Shown here piece by piece: positions 38,540 to 48,121 of a stretch of DNA of 64,000 bases. The notes beneath the pieces are model-generated. The model did not search any database and was not told the DNA's origin. It worked only from the letters and a program-made list of their open reading frames with translations. Source of the DNA: Dyadobacter sp. CY312. GTDB taxonomy: Bacteria > Bacteroidota > Bacteroidia > Cytophagales > Spirosomataceae. How positions within the stretch are numbered: position 1 is the stretch's first letter; each line of letters starts with the position of its first letter. The stretch covers positions 186,001 to 250,000 of the forward strand of contig NZ_JAJUXG010000014.1 in NCBI RefSeq assembly GCF_021390535.1, read 5' to 3'. Both the position numbers and the translations under genes were made by a program.

Positions 38540-39604
38540 TTATTTCTTCAAAGCTTGCTTTAACCCAGTTAACGGATTCAGACCTGTTTTTCCTGGTGTA
38601 AGCCACGAACCTTCCCCATTTTCGTTCCAGGCATATAGTAAACCTATTTTTTCACCGGTCACCGCTTTCTGATTTTCACTAATCCAATTAACAAGTCCTT
38701 TCACTGATCTTTGAGCCGATTCAGCGGAGAACCCGGTGTAATAGGGTTTTTCCAGATATTTGTTTTTGTCGTTGGCCCAGGGTCTGGGATCCCATCCTAC
38801 TGTGCAGACCGGAATGTATTTAAGATTGCCACTTCCCAATTTATCCCAGAGTTTTTTCTCAGCCAGTTGCATGTTTTCTATGGGTGTGGCCAGCTGTCCG
38901 GCAACAAATCCGGCAGAATGATAGTTATACCCCGTTACAACATCCGCGCCGCAATCTTTTGCAATACCGGCACCATCCTCAGAGGCCGTACAAATCGCCA
39001 CGGTTACACCTTTAAGCCCCGATTTGAGAGCCTGTAATTTCAATTTGTCAAAAGCTTCATTAACCGCTTCTGCCGAACCAAAATTTTTAATCAGGGAATT
39101 GTATTCAAAAAAAATCAGTAACGGTTTGCCATCCACGCGAAGGTACTGAGGTTGCTGAAATTCTTTAAGCCATATTTGTGTCACCTGATCCCAACCTTCC
39201 GGACCAATATTAAAACCTGCGTGGTTGGCAACAAGCAGACAATACTCCATCATTTTACCATTTTTCGACCTTTTGAAATAGTTAAGCGCATTATTCAGAA
39301 TGATGTCATCATATTTTTGCTTCTCCGAGAAGTACCAGCAGAAACTAAAAAATGAAAGTCCTGCGTCGGCAGCGAGCGCTATTTGTTCATCTACGATTTC
39401 CTGCTTGCTGGTAACCCATCCCCACTTGGGTTCCCTTTCAGGATAATTGTTTTTGAGATCGTCGGTGATGTGAAATGTTGTTCCACTCCACCCGTCAAAA
39501 TAATAGGCACCGATTTTCGGGCTTGTTTTCTGCGCTAAAGCAGAGGATGTGCCAAAAACAAACAGCACGATCAGAAACAATCCAATTGCTGGTAAATTTT
39601 TCAT
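38540..39604 (-). CDS. GH99-like / WbsX-type (alpha/beta)8 glycan-active protein
   Basis: 354 residues with a signal peptide (about 1-25, ending ALAQ). The rest matches the GH71/GH99-like, WbsX-type group: IGAYYFDGWSG, FFSFCWYFSEKQKYDDIILN, GKPLLIFFEYNSLI, YIPVCTVGWDPRPWAN, and a final YAWNENGEGSWLTPG, in which the acidic residues near WNENGEG are candidate catalytic groups. Members act on mannan-type or other glycans, or modify surface polysaccharides. It lies 20 bp downstream of the phosphatase-like gene and belongs to the SusC/SusD locus at 41549-46770. The family assignment is good; the activity is unproven. Confidence 0.82.
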   Translation of the reverse strand: MKNLPAIGLFLIVLFVFGTSSALAQKTSPKIGAYYFDGWSGTTFHITDDLKNNYPEREPKWGWVTSKQEIVDEQIALAADAGLSFFSFCWYFSEKQKYDDIILNNALNYFKRSKNGKMMEYCLLVANHAGFNIGPEGWDQVTQIWLKEFQQPQYLRVDGKPLLIFFEYNSLIKNFGSAEAVNEAFDKLKLQALKSGLKGVTVAICTASEDGAGIAKDCGADVVTGYNYHSAGFVAGQLATPIENMQLAEKKLWDKLGSGNLKYIPVCTVGWDPRPWANDKNKYLEKPYYTGFSAESAQRSVKGLVNWISENQKAVTGEKIGLLYAWNENGEGSWLTPGKTGLNPLTGLKQALKK

Positions 39605-39624
39605 GATTTATAAGGAGTTAGCGT

Positions 39625-40485
39625 CTATTTAATCAGTTGCACTTCAGCCAGCACCGGCAGGTGATCAGAATAATACCTTCCCTCCTGCTGATCGGTGATC
39701 GTAGCGTGTTGCAGCACTTTGAACCTATTGTTGACAAACACAAAGTCGATACGGGCGCGGATGGGTTTGTCGCTCACATTAAAACCGCTGGCAGTATTAA
39801 CCGGCCCATAATGTGGCGTTTCAGTGATAAAAAGTGCGTCCCTTAACTGCCCTCCCTGCACCATGGTTTTGTAGGCAGTTGAAGATTCGACGCTGTTAAA
39901 ATCACCGGTCACAATCACGGGCGAATTCCTGGCTATCAGATCTATTTGTTTTCTGATAATTTCGGCACTTTTCTGCCTTGCTATTTCTCCACGGTGATCA
40001 AAATGGGTATTAAAAAAGAAAAATACAGCTCCTGACTTTTTATCCTTCAGTTTACACCAGGAAGCCACTCTCGGATACATCGCATCCCAACTTTTACTTT
40101 CCTTCACGTAGGGAGTTTCTGAAAACCAAAAGGTACCCGAATCCAGAAGCGCGTACTTTTCTTTCAGGTAAAATATCGCCGTAAATTCACCATTTTTACC
40201 TGCCACTCTTGGGACACCATACCAGCTGAATTCAGGCAAACTCTTTTCCAAATCACCCAACTGCTCCCAGTTTCCTTCCTGAGTACCGAAAATATCAGCC
40301 TTGTGGTACTTGATCAGAGCAGCCACGTTCCCTTTTCTAAATTCCCATCCATTGATGCTGTCGATACTGTTTTTATAACGGATGTTGTAGGAGATGACCC
40401 GGATATTCTGAGCAGACGCAAAACTGCCTGCCAGCAGAACAAAACACAAAAACAACGTTCTTTGGCGACATCTTAACTTTTTCAT
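39625..40485 (-). CDS. Endonuclease/exonuclease/phosphatase family protein
   Basis: 286 residues with a signal peptide (about 1-25, ending SASAQ). EEP-fold signatures include RVISYNIRYKNSID at the start, DIFGTQEGNWEQL with the metal-binding Glu, FFFNTHFDHRGEIAR, PVIVTGDFNSVESS with Asp/Asn, and YYSDHLPVLAEV with the terminal catalytic His. Being exported, it more likely acts on phosphodiesters in the medium or on phospho-glycans than on cellular DNA. It sits in the ECF-controlled uptake cluster together with a metallophosphoesterase, which hints at a phosphorylated substrate. Confidence 0.9.
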   Translation of the reverse strand: MKKLRCRQRTLFLCFVLLAGSFASAQNIRVISYNIRYKNSIDSINGWEFRKGNVAALIKYHKADIFGTQEGNWEQLGDLEKSLPEFSWYGVPRVAGKNGEFTAIFYLKEKYALLDSGTFWFSETPYVKESKSWDAMYPRVASWCKLKDKKSGAVFFFFNTHFDHRGEIARQKSAEIIRKQIDLIARNSPVIVTGDFNSVESSTAYKTMVQGGQLRDALFITETPHYGPVNTASGFNVSDKPIRARIDFVFVNNRFKVLQHATITDQQEGRYYSDHLPVLAEVQLIK

Positions 40486-40519
40486 TTGATAATTAAGGTT
40501 TAGGAATAGTCGGATAAAA

Positions 40520-41464
40520 TTACTGCCGCAGAAACGTTACATCGCTGATTTCGAATTTCGAAGAATCCTGTTTCACAGCATTGTAAAAGGGAGAATACAT
40601 TTTGGCCCCGATCGTCCCCTTGTCAAGGTCAATGTCAAGCAAACGAATATATCCTCCTCCAAAGTCTTCATTCTGATAGTTTTGCAGGATCTGATAAATT
40701 TTATTCCCCTGCTGACCCACATCCACTTTTAAAGCTGAGCTCATAACGTGGCCGCTGAGAACCAACCGGATATTCGAGTGTAGTTTTATAAACCTGTCAT
40801 AAACATCCTGCGGGCTAAAATCGCCATAACCTGCGTTTCGCTGGGCAATTTCTCCCTTGGGAGTCAGATGGTAATGGGTGAGTACAATTACGTTATAGTT
40901 AAAATACTGTTTGGCAACATCACCCGCCCAGTTTATGGCACCCATTCTGGGACAAAATTCCAGAGTGATCACCAACCAGTTGGTATTTCCTACTTTGAAT
41001 GTGTAATAGGCGTTGTCGCTTTTGTCTGTTTCATATCTCCCTCTTTGGGAAGTGAACCGGCTAACCGGAAAGTACGAATTAAACTTGGCAGTTTTACGAA
41101 GATTTTGGTTCACATTACCAGGTGCAGCACTTCCGCTTTTGAAGCCAACTGCTTCCGTATCATGGTTTCCCAAGGTAATGGCGTAGGGAATATGGTGTTT
41201 ATCAAAAATATCATAGCCCTGACTTGCTACTTCATAGTGATCGAAGTTGTCAAAATTTACGAGGTCTCCGACGTGTAAAACCATGGGAATGCGTAGTGAA
41301 TCGTGCTTTGCTACTATCCAATTAATCCTGCTGAAATACATCTCGTGTTTAGAGCCAACTTCACTCTGCGTATCAGGAAAAACGGGTAGTGTAAATTTCT
41401 GCCCGACACAAATTGTCTGCGATCCAAGAATTAATATCAGAAAGCCTTTTAAGAAATTTTTCAT
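40520..41464 (-). CDS. Secreted calcineurin-like metallophosphoesterase
   Basis: 314 residues with a signal peptide (about 1-20, ending TICVGQ). The metal-binding motifs are FPDTQ (variant first block), VLHVGDLVNFDNFD, TLGNHDTEAVG, NVIVLTHYHLTPKG and VLSGHVMSSAL, giving the usual Asp, His and Asn ligands. It hydrolyses phosphate mono- or diesters with a dinuclear metal centre. It lies in the minus-strand gene series between susD (terminator at 41501-41539) and the EEP-family gene, so it may have its own promoter or depend on read-through. Confidence 0.9.
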   Translation of the reverse strand: MKNFLKGFLILILGSQTICVGQKFTLPVFPDTQSEVGSKHEMYFSRINWIVAKHDSLRIPMVLHVGDLVNFDNFDHYEVASQGYDIFDKHHIPYAITLGNHDTEAVGFKSGSAAPGNVNQNLRKTAKFNSYFPVSRFTSQRGRYETDKSDNAYYTFKVGNTNWLVITLEFCPRMGAINWAGDVAKQYFNYNVIVLTHYHLTPKGEIAQRNAGYGDFSPQDVYDRFIKLHSNIRLVLSGHVMSSALKVDVGQQGNKIYQILQNYQNEDFGGGYIRLLDIDLDKGTIGAKMYSPFYNAVKQDSSKFEISDVTFLRQ

Positions 41465-41500
41465 TTATAGTTTGAGCTTAAACAGAACAACAGTTAAGAA

Positions 41501-41539
41501 AAAAGGGAGGGAATAAATAGTCTTCATTGCCTCCCTTTT
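41501..41539 (-). terminator. Terminator after the second susD gene
   Basis: AAAAGGGAGG and CCTCCCTTTT form a 10-bp perfect stem with a 19-nt loop. On the minus strand a further T-run follows. It lies 10 bp beyond the susD stop at 41549 and separates the SusC/SusD pair from the downstream hydrolytic genes, at least partly. Confidence 0.75.
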
Positions 41540-41548
41540 CAGATTTTA

Positions 41549-43312
41549 TCACCAACCTGCATTCTGTTCAAATGCAGGCATTTTGGTTACTTCGGCAAGT
41601 GGTATAGGAAAAAGGAGAAATTTATCCTCCCACGATTGCCGCCTGATTGTCACGATACGTTCGTTTGTAAGCGTACCGTCACTGTTTTTTGTCCAGGACA
41701 TACCACTGGTAATTTTCCCTACCTTTTTGAGTATTTTCCAGCGACGCATGTCATAGAAACGGTTTTCTTCAAGTGCAAACTCAACACGGCGTTCACGTAT
41801 CAGTCTTTCTCTAAACTGATCCTTGGTCAATCCTGCCGGTAACTTGGGCATACCCGCGCGCGCTCTGACTGTGTTTACAGCATTGTGAGCGTCGGGTGTA
41901 GGTCCGTTCGCTTCATTCTCTGCCTCGGCCAGGTTCAGATAAATCTCTGCCAGACGGAACTGCTTGTAAGTGGTTGTTCCTGCCGCTGCTGATCTCACAG
42001 CCGGGTCGACGAACTTGCGCATGTAATATCCGGTTGGCGTTCGCTGCTTCACACCTGAAATCCCGTGTTTGCCTCCCTTGTAGGACTCTATTGTTGTTTC
42101 TACACCATTGATGTTCCCATATTTAGCACCGTTATACCAAACCGTAGCGTAAAAGCGCGGATCCCGGTCAACATAAGGTTTTGCATCATTATATCCCGAA
42201 GCCGGATTAATTATTGGTTTCAGGTGTTCCTCATCTGCATAACCGGTAATTGCAACCTCGCCATTCTTCATCTCATAACTATCCACAAGCTCCTGTGAAG
42301 GACAGTTACCTGCTTTCTCCGGACCGAAGTTGGGGATCATGTGCATGAGGAATAGGATGTTGCCGAAGCGGCGGTAGGTTTGTCCGGAATACCCCCAATC
42401 GTTAATTTCAAAAAGCGTCTCTTTGTCATTCGGAGACTGTGCGAGATCGGGTTTGGTGATAAAATAATTTTCATAGTTGGGGAATAGCTGGAAGCCATTG
42501 GCCGTCAGCGCCTGCAAAGCCTGCTTTGAGGCATCCGCGGCTGCTTTCCATTTTGCCGCATCATTGGTTGGATTCCATTGCGGGCTTGCATTAAACAACA
42601 GTATCTGAGACTTTACTGCATAAGCTACCGCCTTTGTCATGCGCCCGCGCTCTGCTTCGGACGTAACCCTGTATGGCAGGCTGGCATCTGCAATTGCCTC
42701 ATCACAATCCTTGACAATGAATTGGGTGCATTCTTCAAAAGTGTTTCTTCTGATTTTTGAAAAATCCTGCTCTGAAGTAATATCCTTATCCATTATGGGC
42801 ATAGGTCCGTAGTTGGTGAGCAAATCATGGTAGAACATCGCGCGCAAAATTTTAGCTTCTGCAATTAACCTGCCTCTGAAACCGGCTTCGGGAACATTGG
42901 TAGCATTCACATTTTGCAAAAAGACATTTGCTCGCCGAATACCTACCCAGCTTCTTTCATACCAGTTCCTGTCATTGTACGACTGTGTCGTACTTCCCTC
43001 ATTATCAAAAGGATTCTCGGCCGCACTGATGTTGCCAGTGATGTATTTGGCTACCGGAAAGTTTTGTTCAGGATAGTTACTCTCGTGCGAGTCATCGCCG
43101 TAGGCCGACAAGAAAGTGTAATAGTGATAATTACAACCATGTTTACGCAGTCTTTCGTAGGTCGTGTTCAGATAAGCTTCGGTCAGCTCCTGCGATTTGA
43201 AAACATCTGCCAGCGTGATCCTGCCGTCTGGTGTGATATCCAATGGGTCCTTTTTACAGGAATACGATATAAACAGAAAAGAGGATATGAGAAATAATCT
43301 AAAATATTTCAT
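41549..43312 (-). CDS. RagB/SusD family outer-membrane lipoprotein (second locus)
   Basis: 587 residues. The lipoprotein signal is MKYFRLFLISSFLFISYSCK with the lipobox Cys at residue 19. SusD signatures are EAYLNTTYERLRKHG, FYHDLLTNYGPMPIMDKDI, LIRERRVEFALEENRFYDMR and LFPIPLAEVTKMPAFEQNAGW at the C-terminus. It binds oligomers at the cell surface and hands them to SusC. It lies 20 bp after susC and is followed by a terminator. Confidence 0.95.
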   Translation of the reverse strand: MKYFRLFLISSFLFISYSCKKDPLDITPDGRITLADVFKSQELTEAYLNTTYERLRKHGCNYHYYTFLSAYGDDSHESNYPEQNFPVAKYITGNISAAENPFDNEGSTTQSYNDRNWYERSWVGIRRANVFLQNVNATNVPEAGFRGRLIAEAKILRAMFYHDLLTNYGPMPIMDKDITSEQDFSKIRRNTFEECTQFIVKDCDEAIADASLPYRVTSEAERGRMTKAVAYAVKSQILLFNASPQWNPTNDAAKWKAAADASKQALQALTANGFQLFPNYENYFITKPDLAQSPNDKETLFEINDWGYSGQTYRRFGNILFLMHMIPNFGPEKAGNCPSQELVDSYEMKNGEVAITGYADEEHLKPIINPASGYNDAKPYVDRDPRFYATVWYNGAKYGNINGVETTIESYKGGKHGISGVKQRTPTGYYMRKFVDPAVRSAAAGTTTYKQFRLAEIYLNLAEAENEANGPTPDAHNAVNTVRARAGMPKLPAGLTKDQFRERLIRERRVEFALEENRFYDMRRWKILKKVGKITSGMSWTKNSDGTLTNERIVTIRRQSWEDKFLLFPIPLAEVTKMPAFEQNAGW

Positions 43313-43332
43313 GAGAATAAGATTTTTACGGA

Positions 43333-46300
43333 TTAAAAATTGACATTAATACCACCATTAATCACCCTGTAAACAGGGAAAGAAGTAATACTGCCCAGCT
43401 CAGGATCCCAATCCTTCTGAACCATTTTATCCCAGGTAAGAATATTCAGCCCGTTTACATACAATCGTAATTTTTTAACCCCGATCCGGCTTGTAAGTGT
43501 TGCAGGTAGTGTATAACCTATTTCAGCATTCTTCAATCTCACAAAAGCTTTATTTTCATTAAAATAAGAGTTACTTGCAGAACTAGAAGAGGATGTTAAA
43601 CTAAGTGCCGGATAGAGAATTTCATATCCGTCAGCCGCTCTCTCGGGTGTCCAGGCATGTGTATGTCTTCCCCTAAAATCGTTGATTTCGGAAGAGAGAA
43701 CCTGACCCGAGACTTTAAAAGCACCCTGGAATAAAAATGAAACATCCAGATTTTTATAGGTAATACCCGCAGCAGCACCCCAGCTGTATTGGGGCACGCT
43801 CGATTCGCCGATTGGCATCACGTCTTTGTTATCTATCTTTTTATCTCCGTTTAAATCCGCGAACTTTAAATCGCCCGGCCGCGGTGCTCTGCCCTGATAG
43901 GTAACACCATAGCTGTCAATATCTTCCTGGCTGTTGAAAAACCCGAGTGACTTATAGCCCCATTGCTGACCGATCTGATAGCCAGTTGATTTATAGCGGT
44001 ATGCAAAATCGTCAGTCAACTGTACTTCGTCATTAAACAGAATTTTATTCTTCGCATAATTAAAGTTCACTTTGGAGACAATAGACAGCTCGGGGTTAAT
44101 GGCTTTGTTATAATTAAGGTCGATTTCAAAACCTTTGTTTTCCACTATACCGATGTTGGCCGGTGCAAGACTGGTGGAAGGAACTCCGATAATAAGCGGA
44201 ATGGTACCGCGGTAGATGAGCACATTATCACGTCTTTCTTTAAAAAAATCGGTGGTGATCGTAAGCTGATTAAACAAACCCAGCTCCACACCAAGATTGA
44301 GCTTTTTAGCAACTTCCCACTGCACATTCTGATTTCCGTAAAAAGATTCCTGAATTCTGGCTCCGCGTCCCAGTGTGGCTGAGTAGCTACCACTTTCCCT
44401 GCTAATTTCGTCCAGATACAAAAATCTTCGGTCTCCAAGCTGATCTCCTCCGACAGTTCCGTACGAACCACGGAATTTAAGCAGATTGACGGCTCTTGAA
44501 ATTCCCTTGAAAAATTCCTCCTCATGAACATTCCATCCCGCAGAGATGGAAGGAAAAAATCCGTAACGTCTTCCTTTCGCAAACTGCTCAGAGCCGTTGT
44601 AGCCTGCATTGAACTCAGCCATGTATTTGCTTTTGAAGGCATAGGTAAGCCTGGTAGCCAGGCCCCGGACATTAAACGGTAGCGGATCAGCCGGTTTTAT
44701 AAGAGACTGCTGTGTTCCCAATATCAACCCGGTTACAGTGTGCTTGCCATTGAAAGTACGGTTGTAGTTGGCCTGATACTGCATGTTATAAAACGACTGA
44801 AATGAGGCAGAAACGCTGGTAGAAAGCGGCGTGTTATCAAAATCAGTGCGGGTTCTTTGATAATAAACCGAATCCCTGCCGTCCGCCGTTTGCGTATTGG
44901 GGTCGATTAGTTGTACCCAGTATTGGTACTGTTGGCTGGCATTCAGGCTGTGAATAGAACGTGTATCAAAAGAGAGCATAAACTTTGCAGAAAGCCCTTC
45001 CGTCAGAAATCCAAAGTCCTGTTCAAGCCCCCAGCTTGCTGTAACGTTACTCCGGCTCTCTCTCCGGTAACCACTTCTGTTCATTTCTGCCCAGGGCGAC
45101 TCGCCGTAATTGCCACCTCCTACCATTACTTCACCACCTGGTGTTAGCGGTCCGGGAACGATGGAAGGAAAGTAATTTAAAATCCTGCTTATGATCTCTG
45201 TTGTAGCCGTACTGTTATTGAATCTGGCTTCCACAAAGGGGCCGTTTACTTTTTCCAGATATCCCGACACATTCAGAAAAGTTTTCAGGGTTTTATTTTT
45301 GTTGAGCGAAGCATCAATATTCGACCGGAAATTATAACGTCGCATGTACTGTGACGGATCGTAGGCTGTCACACCCGGATCGATATTCCATTGCCCGTTC
45401 TGATTAAGAAATCCGACATTTACAAAATATCCTATGTTAGCACCCTTTCCGTTCAGAGTAAGGTTATAGCGGGTTTGAGGTACCCACTTTTTCAGCAGGA
45501 TATCTACCCAGTTATTGTTTGGATACCTTTCAGGATCATCCTGCAACCGGTAACGTTCCAAAGCATAGTCGGAATAGGGAGGCACGTTGTTAGCATCCGG
45601 ATTAGGAAAATCATTTCTCCACGCCTCATTGCGAAGATTCGCCCACTCGTAAGAATTCAGCCGGGATGGCCGGCGTGTAAATGCCTGCATACCTGTTTCC
45701 ACCGACAGACCAATGGTTGGAGTACTTTCGATTCCTCGCTTGGTCGTGACAAGGATAACCCCGTTGGCACCCCTCACCCCAAACAATGCCGTTGAGGAGG
45801 CATCCTTCAAAATTGTGACCGTCTCAACCTCATTGGGATCGATCGAAGTGAGTTCCCTTTCGACGCCATCGACCAATATGATCGGAGATGAGCCGTTAAG
45901 TGTACCTCTTCCACGCATGAAAAGTAAGGTTGCATCACGTCCCGGCTCCCCGGAGGTTTGCTGTGCAAAAAGTCCGGGAAGCCGTCCTGCCAGCGTAACT
46001 GCAAGGTTCGCCGCCGGACTTTGCTTAATTTCCCTGGTATTGATTGAAGCTACTGAGCCAGTCAACGTAACCTTCTTCTGCGTTCCAAAAGCAACCACAA
46101 CCACTTCATTCAGTGTTCTTGTGTCAGCTGCAAGTGATATGTCAAAATAGGTTTGAGAACCGACTACAACTTCCTGAGACAGATAACCAACGAACGAAAA
46201 AACCAGCGTGGCGTCTCCCTCGGGGACTGTAAGGTTAAATGTCCCGTCTACATTTGTAGTGGTACCAGCTTGCGTTCCTTTAAGCACGACATTAACGCCC

Positions 46301-46770
46301 GGTAGCGCTTCCCCGGCCGTCGCGTCAACCACTTTTCCTGTAAGCGTTTGTTCTGCCGGTGCAAGTGGCACCTGGCTGCTTTCATAATCTTCCGTCTTCG
46401 TGTCGCCCCGTTGATTGTGTAGCAAAATCTGCCCGCCAATAATCCGGTAAGAAATGTTCAGAGGTTGCAGCACAATAGCAAGCACCTCAGATAGCTTTCT
46501 GGCACTCACGGAAACGTTGATGCGTCGATTGGCCTGTATGGTGTTTGAACTGTAGATAAATTTCACATTGGCCTGGCTCTCTACCATGGACAAAATTTTG
46601 TTAATTTCCGTATTTTCAACTTTTACGGTTACAGGTCTGTCGAGCAGGTCCTGGGTCCTGCCTTCGTGTGCGTATCCCAAAGAGATTCCCACACAGACGA
46701 ATAGTGTTTGTAGAATCGTAATCCTCACAATATGCTGGATTAGAGAATGAAGTCGTACAGTTTTTTTCAT
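43333..46770 (-). CDS. SusC/RagA family TonB-linked transporter with STN signalling domain
   Basis: 1145 residues. The signal peptide is followed by an STN domain (VTVKVENTEINKILSMVESQ to ISYRIIGGQILLHN, about 45-115), a carboxypeptidase-like regulatory domain (LTGKVVDATAGEALPGVNVV, about 137-210), a plug (LNEVVVVAFGTQKKVTLTG, VTILKDASSTALFGVRGANG), and a barrel ending GINVNF. The STN domain marks a transducer that signals through FecR to an ECF sigma factor, and both genes lie directly upstream on the same strand (46934-48676). It is therefore probably self-inducing on substrate binding. Confidence 0.96.
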   Translation of the reverse strand: MKKTVRLHSLIQHIVRITILQTLFVCVGISLGYAHEGRTQDLLDRPVTVKVENTEINKILSMVESQANVKFIYSSNTIQANRRINVSVSARKLSEVLAIVLQPLNISYRIIGGQILLHNQRGDTKTEDYESSQVPLAPAEQTLTGKVVDATAGEALPGVNVVLKGTQAGTTTNVDGTFNLTVPEGDATLVFSFVGYLSQEVVVGSQTYFDISLAADTRTLNEVVVVAFGTQKKVTLTGSVASINTREIKQSPAANLAVTLAGRLPGLFAQQTSGEPGRDATLLFMRGRGTLNGSSPIILVDGVERELTSIDPNEVETVTILKDASSTALFGVRGANGVILVTTKRGIESTPTIGLSVETGMQAFTRRPSRLNSYEWANLRNEAWRNDFPNPDANNVPPYSDYALERYRLQDDPERYPNNNWVDILLKKWVPQTRYNLTLNGKGANIGYFVNVGFLNQNGQWNIDPGVTAYDPSQYMRRYNFRSNIDASLNKNKTLKTFLNVSGYLEKVNGPFVEARFNNSTATTEIISRILNYFPSIVPGPLTPGGEVMVGGGNYGESPWAEMNRSGYRRESRSNVTASWGLEQDFGFLTEGLSAKFMLSFDTRSIHSLNASQQYQYWVQLIDPNTQTADGRDSVYYQRTRTDFDNTPLSTSVSASFQSFYNMQYQANYNRTFNGKHTVTGLILGTQQSLIKPADPLPFNVRGLATRLTYAFKSKYMAEFNAGYNGSEQFAKGRRYGFFPSISAGWNVHEEEFFKGISRAVNLLKFRGSYGTVGGDQLGDRRFLYLDEISRESGSYSATLGRGARIQESFYGNQNVQWEVAKKLNLGVELGLFNQLTITTDFFKERRDNVLIYRGTIPLIIGVPSTSLAPANIGIVENKGFEIDLNYNKAINPELSIVSKVNFNYAKNKILFNDEVQLTDDFAYRYKSTGYQIGQQWGYKSLGFFNSQEDIDSYGVTYQGRAPRPGDLKFADLNGDKKIDNKDVMPIGESSVPQYSWGAAAGITYKNLDVSFLFQGAFKVSGQVLSSEINDFRGRHTHAWTPERAADGYEILYPALSLTSSSSSASNSYFNENKAFVRLKNAEIGYTLPATLTSRIGVKKLRLYVNGLNILTWDKMVQKDWDPELGSITSFPVYRVINGGINVNF

Positions 46771-46823
46771 TAGATTTGCACGTTTTGTTAACTTTTATAA
46801 AAATTTTGACAAAACCCCTCTCG

Positions 46824-46842
46824 CTCATCGATCTTCGATGAG
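46824..46842. promoter_or_regulatory. Hairpin in the susC leader
   Basis: CTCATCGA and TCGATGAG pair exactly around TCT, and flanking CTCTC/GAGAG-like bases extend the stem imperfectly. The hairpin lies 54-72 bp upstream of the susC start at 46770 on the minus strand and may affect read-through from fecR or susC mRNA stability. Confidence 0.35.
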
Positions 46843-46869
46843 AGCCATGCCAGGTTTCAAGAAAGGGCT

Positions 46870-46905
46870 AAAAGGGAGGCCGGAGGTGCTCGTAACACTT
46901 CCGGC
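46870..46905 (-). terminator. Terminator after the FecR gene
   Basis: GCCGGAGGTG and CACTTCCGGC form a 10-bp stem with one G-T type mismatch and a 7-nt loop. On the minus strand CTCCCTTTT follows. It lies 29 bp beyond the fecR stop and would uncouple the sigma/anti-sigma pair from susC. Confidence 0.6.
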
Positions 46906-46933
46906 TTATTTGCAAGCTTTATTTCATGCGTGA

Positions 46934-48004
46934 TTATCGGTTTAGGTTATCGGAATTACAGCCATGACCGCTCACCAGTATACTTGTGCCGCGAACTTCA
47001 TAACTGGCATCAATGGAGGAACACAAGAGATCCAGTTTGGTAAATAAAGGTTGTTTGGCAATGTCGCCGGTAAACAGGCACCCATTTAAACTTTCGTTAT
47101 CAAGGACAATTTTTATCCCGTACGCCAATTCTAATTTTTCCACAATTTCGCTCAAGGGCTGATCTTCAAATTTGAAATCGGCATTTGTCAACACCGGTTG
47201 ATTACCCGCTAAAACAGGAACCGGCATTTCTACCAGGCTTGTAATGAATGTGTGATTTTCCCGTAAATATTTAACACGCTGATTGGCTGTGATAACCACC
47301 CCGCTTTTTATATTCTCCCTGGCATAATCTCTATTGTTATCTTTCTGAAAAACAGACACTTTCCCCGTCACAACCGATACCTCTACCTGTTTCTTATTTC
47401 CGTGACCTTCTACCCAAAAGCTGGTGCCCAGAACCTTGGTAATTACATCTCCGGAGTGTACCAAAAATGGTTTGTCCGGATTACGCTCAATTTCGAAAAA
47501 TGCCTTGCCGTTTAAGTAAACTTCTCTTTTATCACTGGCAAAATTTTCAGGAAACTCTACGCTGCTTTGAGGATTCAATACGATTTTACTACCGTCACCA
47601 AACTTATAACCAATGGGTTTAGACGTATTATTAATTTTCCTCACCATTTGGTTAGGAAGTTTTACTTCGGTGAGAACGGCAGCAGTTCCGGTACTGACTT
47701 GCTTTTGATACCTGTAAACACCCAAGAACATGACCAAGAACACAATGGCAGCAGCGGCTGCATACCATGTTTTCCAAAGGAACACTGGCTGTGTTAATGG
47801 TATTTCTTCCACATTTGCTTCTTCTTTCCGGTTGATGGCATTCCAGATCCGGTTTTCAATCTGATTATATTCCTCAGCCGAATGTGTGGGTTTATCTCCG
47901 TCGACCAGGTTGAGCCATTGCTCAATCAGCTGCCTTTCGCGCTCGTTACATTCACCATTACGGTATCTATTCAGTAAAGTATGGAAACTGGATCGGCTCA
48001 TCAT
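46934..48004 (-). CDS. FecR-family anti-sigma factor
   Basis: About 356 residues. The start is set at the ATG at 48002-48004, because the preceding 15 codons look like untranslated leader. The cytoplasmic N-terminal anti-sigma helix bundle covers about 1-70 (LLNRYRNGECNERERQLIEQ), a TM helix follows at about 78-98 (WYAAAAAIVFLVMFLGVY), and then the periplasmic FecR domain (YKFGDGSKIVLNPQSSVEFP, KAFFEIERNPDKPFLVHSGD, VLGTSFWVEG) and a C-terminal STN-contact domain. It holds the ECF sigma factor inactive until SusC reports substrate. Confidence 0.93.
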   Translation of the reverse strand: MMSRSSFHTLLNRYRNGECNERERQLIEQWLNLVDGDKPTHSAEEYNQIENRIWNAINRKEEANVEEIPLTQPVFLWKTWYAAAAAIVFLVMFLGVYRYQKQVSTGTAAVLTEVKLPNQMVRKINNTSKPIGYKFGDGSKIVLNPQSSVEFPENFASDKREVYLNGKAFFEIERNPDKPFLVHSGDVITKVLGTSFWVEGHGNKKQVEVSVVTGKVSVFQKDNNRDYARENIKSGVVITANQRVKYLRENHTFITSLVEMPVPVLAGNQPVLTNADFKFEDQPLSEIVEKLELAYGIKIVLDNESLNGCLFTGDIAKQPLFTKLDLLCSSIDASYEVRGTSILVSGHGCNSDNLNR

Positions 48005-48121
48005 ATCGGAGGTATAGATTAAATAGAAGACTGAAAAAACGGTTAACACCGCAAATCAAATTTACAATTCGCAAAACATTCATATAAACACACCAAAAAC
48101 AAATATAAAATCTTTGTAAAT